Shown here: in pieces, positions 5,794 to 9,270 of the stretch | Position numbering within the stretch: the first letter of the stretch is position 1 | How the letters are laid out: the number at the start of each line of letters is the position of its first letter | Assembly: GCA_030669135.1 (NCBI GenBank) | Contig: DAOVEE010000063.1 | Coordinates: 1-9,270, forward strand | Length of the DNA stretch: 9,270 nt | Source: Candidatus Bathyarchaeota archaeon | GTDB lineage: Archaea; Thermoproteota; Bathyarchaeia; TCS64 | Direction: 5' to 3' | Notes under the pieces: model-generated | Database searches by the model: none | The model's input: only the letters and a program-made list of their open reading frames with translations | Told to the model about the DNA's origin: nothing | Made by a program: the position numbers and the translations under genes

Positions 5794-6642
5794 ATGAGAA
5801 CCGAGGACATAATAAGCAAGATACTTTTCCTATGTGCCTCTTTCTCAGCGGTCATCGTCTTCATGATCACGGTATTCCTTCTCCAAGAAGGCGTCAGAAT
5901 GTTAAACCCGAGTTTCCTGTTTGGAAAGACGTGGAGCCCTCACAGGGAGCTCTTCGGGATCTTCCCGACACTGGTGGGAACATTATGTGTGGTCGCAGGG
6001 GCCGTCGTGATAGCCACGGCGATCGGAATACCGTCCGCGATCTTTCTCTCTGAGTTCTCCCCGTTTTGGGTTAGAAACATAATAAAATCATCCGTCGAGT
6101 TGATCGTCGGCATACCTTCGGTCGTCATAGGTTTCTTCGGGTTAACAGTCTTGGTTCCGTTCATTAGAGACAATGTCGGCGGTCGAGGTGAGTCCATCCT
6201 CGCTGGCTGGATAGTGCTGGCTTTCATGATACTGCCCAACCTCATTACGATAGCCGAGGACAGTCTCAGGGCGGTGCCTAGGTCCTACAGGGAGGCGTCG
6301 CTGGCATTGGGAGCCACCAGGTGGCAGACCGTTCGAAACGTGGTTCTGCCTTCCGCCTCGTCGGGCATAAGGGCCGCCCTCGTGCTGGGCGTCGGCCGGG
6401 CCATGGGGGAGACCATGGCCGTGCTGATGGTTGTGGGGAACCCTGAGACCCCGTGGATACCCTTAGGCATCCTCGACAGGGTGAGGATGCTCACCAGCAC
6501 GATAGCGATAGAGTTCAGCTACGCAGAGTGGGGCTCCTCCCACCAGTACGCCCTGTTCGCCATCGGCGTTGTACTATTCTTCATGGTCACTGCCCTCAAC
6601 TTCATCGCCACCTTCGTCATCAGGAGGAAGAACATACAGTGA
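5794..6642 (+). CDS. pstC: Phosphate ABC transporter permease PstC
   Basis: A 282-residue membrane protein with about six hydrophobic segments, forming with PstA the phosphate channel in the cell membrane. The first helix (about 8-30) is followed by an external loop with LFGIFPTLVGTL. The permease core has IPSAIFLSEFSP and VGIPSVVIGFFGL. The EAA loop that docks on PstB is SYREASLALGATRWQTVRNVVLP (from residue 164). A GRAMGETMAVLMVVGN segment, characteristic of Pst permeases, follows. The ATG at 5794 has an AAGGAG ribosome site 7 bases upstream, partly within a hairpin. The stop overlaps the pstA GTG start (GTGA), so the two are translationally coupled. The length is typical of short archaeal PstC. 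Confidence 0.96.
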   Translation: MRTEDIISKILFLCASFSAVIVFMITVFLLQEGVRMLNPSFLFGKTWSPHRELFGIFPTLVGTLCVVAGAVVIATAIGIPSAIFLSEFSPFWVRNIIKSSVELIVGIPSVVIGFFGLTVLVPFIRDNVGGRGESILAGWIVLAFMILPNLITIAEDSLRAVPRSYREASLALGATRWQTVRNVVLPSASSGIRAALVLGVGRAMGETMAVLMVVGNPETPWIPLGILDRVRMLTSTIAIEFSYAEWGSSHQYALFAIGVVLFFMVTALNFIATFVIRRKNIQ

Positions 6643-7484
6643 AAGAGGCACAGAAAGAGAAGGCAGTCAGGGGCCTCCTGTATGTGACTGTGGGGCTAAG
6701 CATCGTCATACTCCCCATCATCGTCGTCTGGGTGATAGCCAACGGCGTAGGGGCCATCAGCCTAGGGTTCCTGACGGGGCGTCCCTACAGGTTCGAGTAC
6801 GGAGGCATATTCCCTCAGATAATGGGCAGCATATACCTTGTGAGCCTATGCACGTTGTTCGGTGCACCGCTGGGCATAGCCTCCGCGATATACTTGTCGG
6901 AGTACGCCTCAGACAACGTGGTGACGCGGACCGTCAGGTTCTTCACCGAGACGCTGGCGGGAATGCCTAGCATAGTGATAGGGCTATTCGGCCTCGAGTT
7001 TCTGGTGTACTACCTCAAGTTGAAGACAAGCCTCCTAGCCGGAGCGATATCCCTGAGCTTCATGATGCTCCCTTGGACCATCAGGGCCTCGGAGGAGGCC
7101 ATCAATGTCGTCCCCAAGGAGTATAGGGAAGCGAGCCTAGCCATGGGAGCCACCAAATGGCAGACAATTCTCAGGGTCGTACTGCCCGCGGCGATCCCAG
7201 GAATCATGACAGGGGTGCTCCTCGGAATGGGTAAAGCCATAGGCGAGACGGCGGTGGTATGGCTCACGGCGGGCTCAGGTCTGGAGGCGTTCGTACCGAG
7301 GACCTTGAAGAGCCCAACCGGGAGCCTGCCTATGTACATCTATCTTATCGCGACTCAGGGACACACTGCGGAAGGCCTGCAAAACGCCTTTGGAGCCAGT
7401 TTGGTGCTCCTCGTGATGTTCCTAGCCATGAGTGTATCGGCGCTGTTCATCAGAAATCACTATCTGAGGAGGCTTGGATCATGA
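6639..7484 (+). CDS. pstA: Phosphate ABC transporter permease PstA
   Basis: A 281-residue membrane permease, the partner of PstC. It has an N-terminal helix (about 12-36), GGIFPQIMGSIYLVSLC, then AIYLSEYASDN and AGMPSIVIGLFGLEFL. The EAA loop EYREASLAMGATKWQTILRVVLP starts at residue 161, and GKAIGETAVVWLTAG follows. I start it at the GTG at 6639, which overlaps the pstC TGA (GTGA) and has AGGAGG at 6622-6627. The frame is open further upstream to 6453, but that part lies wholly inside pstC, is rich in Arg/His/Pro, and lacks membrane character. The stop overlaps the pstB ATG (ATGA). All features fit a standard PstA. Confidence 0.96.
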   Translation: MKEAQKEKAVRGLLYVTVGLSIVILPIIVVWVIANGVGAISLGFLTGRPYRFEYGGIFPQIMGSIYLVSLCTLFGAPLGIASAIYLSEYASDNVVTRTVRFFTETLAGMPSIVIGLFGLEFLVYYLKLKTSLLAGAISLSFMMLPWTIRASEEAINVVPKEYREASLAMGATKWQTILRVVLPAAIPGIMTGVLLGMGKAIGETAVVWLTAGSGLEAFVPRTLKSPTGSLPMYIYLIATQGHTAEGLQNAFGASLVLLVMFLAMSVSALFIRNHYLRRLGS

Positions 7485-8290
7485 GTAACACGTATATGAT
7501 TAACGGAGACGCCGCGGCGTTTAGCCCGAGGCTGGCCCTTGACAAGGTCGTGTTCAAGGGCTTCAATCTTTGGTACGGTGACAACCACGTTCTCAAGGAC
7601 ATAGACATAGCCATCAAGAGCAACGTAGTGACAGCTTTTATGGGGCCCAGCGGATGCGGGAAGAGTACGTTGCTAAGGAGCATCGACCGGATGAACGACA
7701 TAATCCCAAGCTGCAAGACAGAGGGTGACGTCTACATCGACGGCCGCAACATCTACGAGCCTGACGAGGATGTATACGAGCTGCGTAAAACTGTCGGGAT
7801 GGTGTTCCAGAAGCCCAACCCGTTCCCCATGAGCATCTACGACAACATCGCCTACGGCCCCAGGCTCCACAAGATGGCCTCAGGCGAGGGACTGGACAAG
7901 ATAGTCGAGGAAAGCCTCAGAGGCGCGGTCCTGTGGGACGAAGTGAAGGATAGGCTTCAGGAGAACGCCTTCGGGCTCAGTGGGGGCCAGCAGCAGCGCG
8001 TCTGCATCGCCAGGGCTCTCAGCATCAACCCCGACATCATACTCATGGACGAGCCGTGCAGCGCCTTGGACCCCATAGCGACCATAAAGATAGAAGCGCT
8101 CATGAGAGAGCTGAAAGATAAATACACGGTCGTGTTGGTGACGCATAACCTGCAGCAGGCTGCGAGAGTGAGCGAGATGACGGCTTTCATGTACATCGGC
8201 GAGATCATAGAGTTCGGCGCCACCAGTGACGTATTCGAGAACCCCCAGAACGAGTTAACTGAGAACTACATCACGGGGAGATTCGGGTGA
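7481..8290 (+). CDS. pstB: Phosphate ABC transporter ATP-binding protein PstB
   Basis: A 269-residue cytoplasmic ATPase that drives phosphate import through PstCA. Walker A is GPSGCGKST (55-63). The Q-loop region is VFQKPNPFPMSIYDNIAYGPRLH, diagnostic of PstB. The signature is LSGGQQQR (166-173), Walker B is IILMDEP with D190 and E191, and the switch histidine is H222 (VTHN). The C-terminus has the PstB-type GEIIEFGAT, then TENYITGRFG. The ATG at 7481 overlaps the pstA stop and has GAGGAGG 8 bases upstream. The frame extends upstream into pstA, but that part is not PstB-like. The length is normal and all catalytic residues are present. Confidence 0.98.
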   Translation: MSNTYMINGDAAAFSPRLALDKVVFKGFNLWYGDNHVLKDIDIAIKSNVVTAFMGPSGCGKSTLLRSIDRMNDIIPSCKTEGDVYIDGRNIYEPDEDVYELRKTVGMVFQKPNPFPMSIYDNIAYGPRLHKMASGEGLDKIVEESLRGAVLWDEVKDRLQENAFGLSGGQQQRVCIARALSINPDIILMDEPCSALDPIATIKIEALMRELKDKYTVVLVTHNLQQAARVSEMTAFMYIGEIIEFGATSDVFENPQNELTENYITGRFG

Positions 8291-8296
8291 CAAGAC

Positions 8297-8932
8297 ATGA
8301 GTAGACCACTAGATATTGGGCTGAACCAGATCAAGTCTCTGCTGATCAAGATGGGCCGCCTATCAATGGAGGCCCTAGAGCTTTCTCTGAAGGGGTTCTT
8401 CGACGGCGAAGGCACATACGTCCAGACGAGGGCTTGGAGCAACACCATCCTCATACTCAGTGAGGAGGTGGAGGACAGGGCCACCGACCTCATGGCGCTC
8501 CACCAACCCATGGCAAGCGACCTCCGAACCCTCAAAGCTTACATAAAGATAGCCTACGACCTCGAGCGATTCGGCCGATACGCCATGGACATCAGCGAAA
8601 TCAGGAACAGGATCGGCGAGTGGGAGCCCATCCCCGACGAAGAAGGCTTCAGGGAGATGGGTGAAAAGACCAAGGAATGTGTCACCATGTCTCTGGAGTT
8701 CATAGAGACCATGAACGAGAGGTTGATGTGGGACATGTCGAAGCTGGAGGCCGAGACGGACCAGCTCTACCTGGCGAACCTCGGCAGGCTCAGCGAGTCA
8801 GAGGAGCACAGCAAGACTATCATCGCGTACCTGCTCACGATTCGTTACCTTGAACGGATCGCCGACCACGCCAGCTACATCAGCGAGTCCATCAGCTACG
8901 CAGTCACCGGGAAAAGGGTGTCGCTGAGGTGA
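8297..8932 (+). CDS. phoU: Phosphate transport regulator PhoU
   Basis: A 211-residue cytoplasmic all-helical protein of two three-helix PhoU repeats. The family metal-site patterns are visible: SEEVEDRATDLMALHQPMASDLRTLKAY, then YDLERFGRYAMDISE in repeat one, and RYLERIADHASYISESISY in repeat two. PhoU proteins bind metal clusters and restrain PstSCAB, linking transporter state to phosphate signalling. The gene begins 6 bases after the pstB stop. Its GGTGA ribosome site (8286-8290) overlaps that stop, so translation is coupled. It lacks the AbrB domain carried by the divergent paralogue, so it probably acts on the transporter rather than on DNA. The length is close to the roughly 220-240 residues usual for PhoU. 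Confidence 0.95.
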   Translation: MSRPLDIGLNQIKSLLIKMGRLSMEALELSLKGFFDGEGTYVQTRAWSNTILILSEEVEDRATDLMALHQPMASDLRTLKAYIKIAYDLERFGRYAMDISEIRNRIGEWEPIPDEEGFREMGEKTKECVTMSLEFIETMNERLMWDMSKLEAETDQLYLANLGRLSESEEHSKTIIAYLLTIRYLERIADHASYISESISYAVTGKRVSLR

Positions 8933-8987
8933 AACCGGGAGAGATGGAGCCCAAATCATCTGTAATGAACATAGGAACGTAAAAGAG

Positions 8988-9270
8988 GTGCTGATAGCTG
9001 TTTTATCGGATATTCACTCGAAAATACAGGCCCTGAGGAACGTCCTCGCTGATATAAAGGAACGTAATCCCGACGCAGTATACTGCCTCGGCGATCTCGT
9101 GGGCTACGGCCCCAAGCCCAATGAGGTGATATTCCTCATGAGGGAACTGGAGTTCTCCACGGTGATGGGCAACTACGGCGTCGGCTACGAGAGAGGGAAC
9201 TGTGGCTGCGCCTACACCACCACAAAGAAGAAGGAGAACGGCCAGACAAGCATCGACTGGACGACCCAGA
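8988..9270 (+). CDS. Calcineurin-like metallophosphoesterase (3' partial)
   Basis: The first 94 residues of a metallophosphoesterase that runs off the window. Metal-site motif I is SDIHS (D8, H10) and motif II is CLGDLVGYGPKPNE. The third motif reads MGNYG, where most family members have GNH-D/E. A cysteine-rich NCGCAY segment follows, as I recall from archaeal and bacterial homologues of the YfcE-like group. I start at GTG 8988 because it places the first beta strand (LIAVLSDIH) directly at the N-terminus, and no in-frame ATG precedes it. No clear TATA box or terminator is seen in the 55 bases after phoU, so read-through from the pst operon is likely. A phosphoesterase here would suit phosphate scavenging, but that is inference; the substrate is unknown. 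Confidence 0.85.
   Translation, partial: MLIAVLSDIHSKIQALRNVLADIKERNPDAVYCLGDLVGYGPKPNEVIFLMRELEFSTVMGNYGVGYERGNCGCAYTTTKKKENGQTSIDWTTQ

Noticed and set aside
6453..6638. A longer N-terminus for PstA
   Set aside because: The 62 extra codons lie entirely within pstC and encode Arg/His/Pro-rich sequence unlike any permease. GTG 6639 has a ribosome site and a standard GTGA overlap.
7259..7480. A longer N-terminus for PstB
   Set aside because: The added 74 codons overlap pstA and do not resemble PstB. ATG 7481 has GAGGAGG upstream and an ATGA overlap.
8944..8982. A 12-codon open frame between phoU and the phosphoesterase
   Set aside because: It is too short, has no recognisable content, and is in a different frame from both neighbours.
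1..9270. CRISPR arrays, insertion sequences, integrase or attachment-site signals
   Set aside because: I saw no regularly spaced repeats, transposase-like proteins, or duplicated tRNA 3' ends. The tRNA-Pro gene is not flanked by any integrase gene in the window.

Overview
The window looks archaeal. The evidence is TATA/BRE-type promoters ahead of several genes, oligo-T terminators, an AbrB-PhoU fusion regulator of a kind found in archaea, TTG and GTG starts beside ATG, heavy use of AGG and ATA codons, and a compact tRNA-Pro gene with encoded CCA. Base composition is moderately GC-rich inside genes, with AT-rich promoter islands. A Thermoproteota-type lineage (for example Bathyarchaeia or relatives) is my best guess. 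No taxonomic marker gene is present to settle it.

Left part (1-3136): a plus-strand gene of unknown function ends at 278, followed by a strong hairpin. Converging on it is a minus-strand pair in tight operon spacing: a large M28-type metallopeptidase homologue (TTG start at 3098) and, 5 bases downstream, a radical SAM protein with a SPASM/twitch-like C-terminal cysteine set. The M28-like protein keeps the five expected zinc ligands but has histidine where the catalytic glutamate normally sits.

Middle (3137-3619): this stretch holds a short plus-strand gene for a 52-residue protein with five cysteines. Its apparent leader contains a near-ideal TATA promoter, an 18-bp palindrome and a second stem that ends next to the start codon. 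It is followed by an oligo-T terminator and a convergent tRNA-Pro(CGG) gene on the minus strand.

Right part (3620-9270): this is a phosphate-uptake locus. An AbrB-PhoU fusion regulator (minus) diverges from pstS-pstC-pstA-pstB-phoU (plus). The roughly 200-bp divergent region has a TATA box for each direction and, between them, a 24-bp imperfect palindrome that is a good candidate for the shared operator. PstS binds phosphate outside the cell, PstC and PstA form the channel, PstB supplies ATP-driven power, and PhoU plus the AbrB-PhoU protein are likely to couple phosphate status to transport and transcription. PstC/PstA/PstB/PhoU are translationally coupled by overlaps or a 6-base gap. A hairpin between pstS and pstC overlaps the pstC ribosome binding site. 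A calcineurin-like metallophosphoesterase begins 55 bases after phoU and runs off the window.
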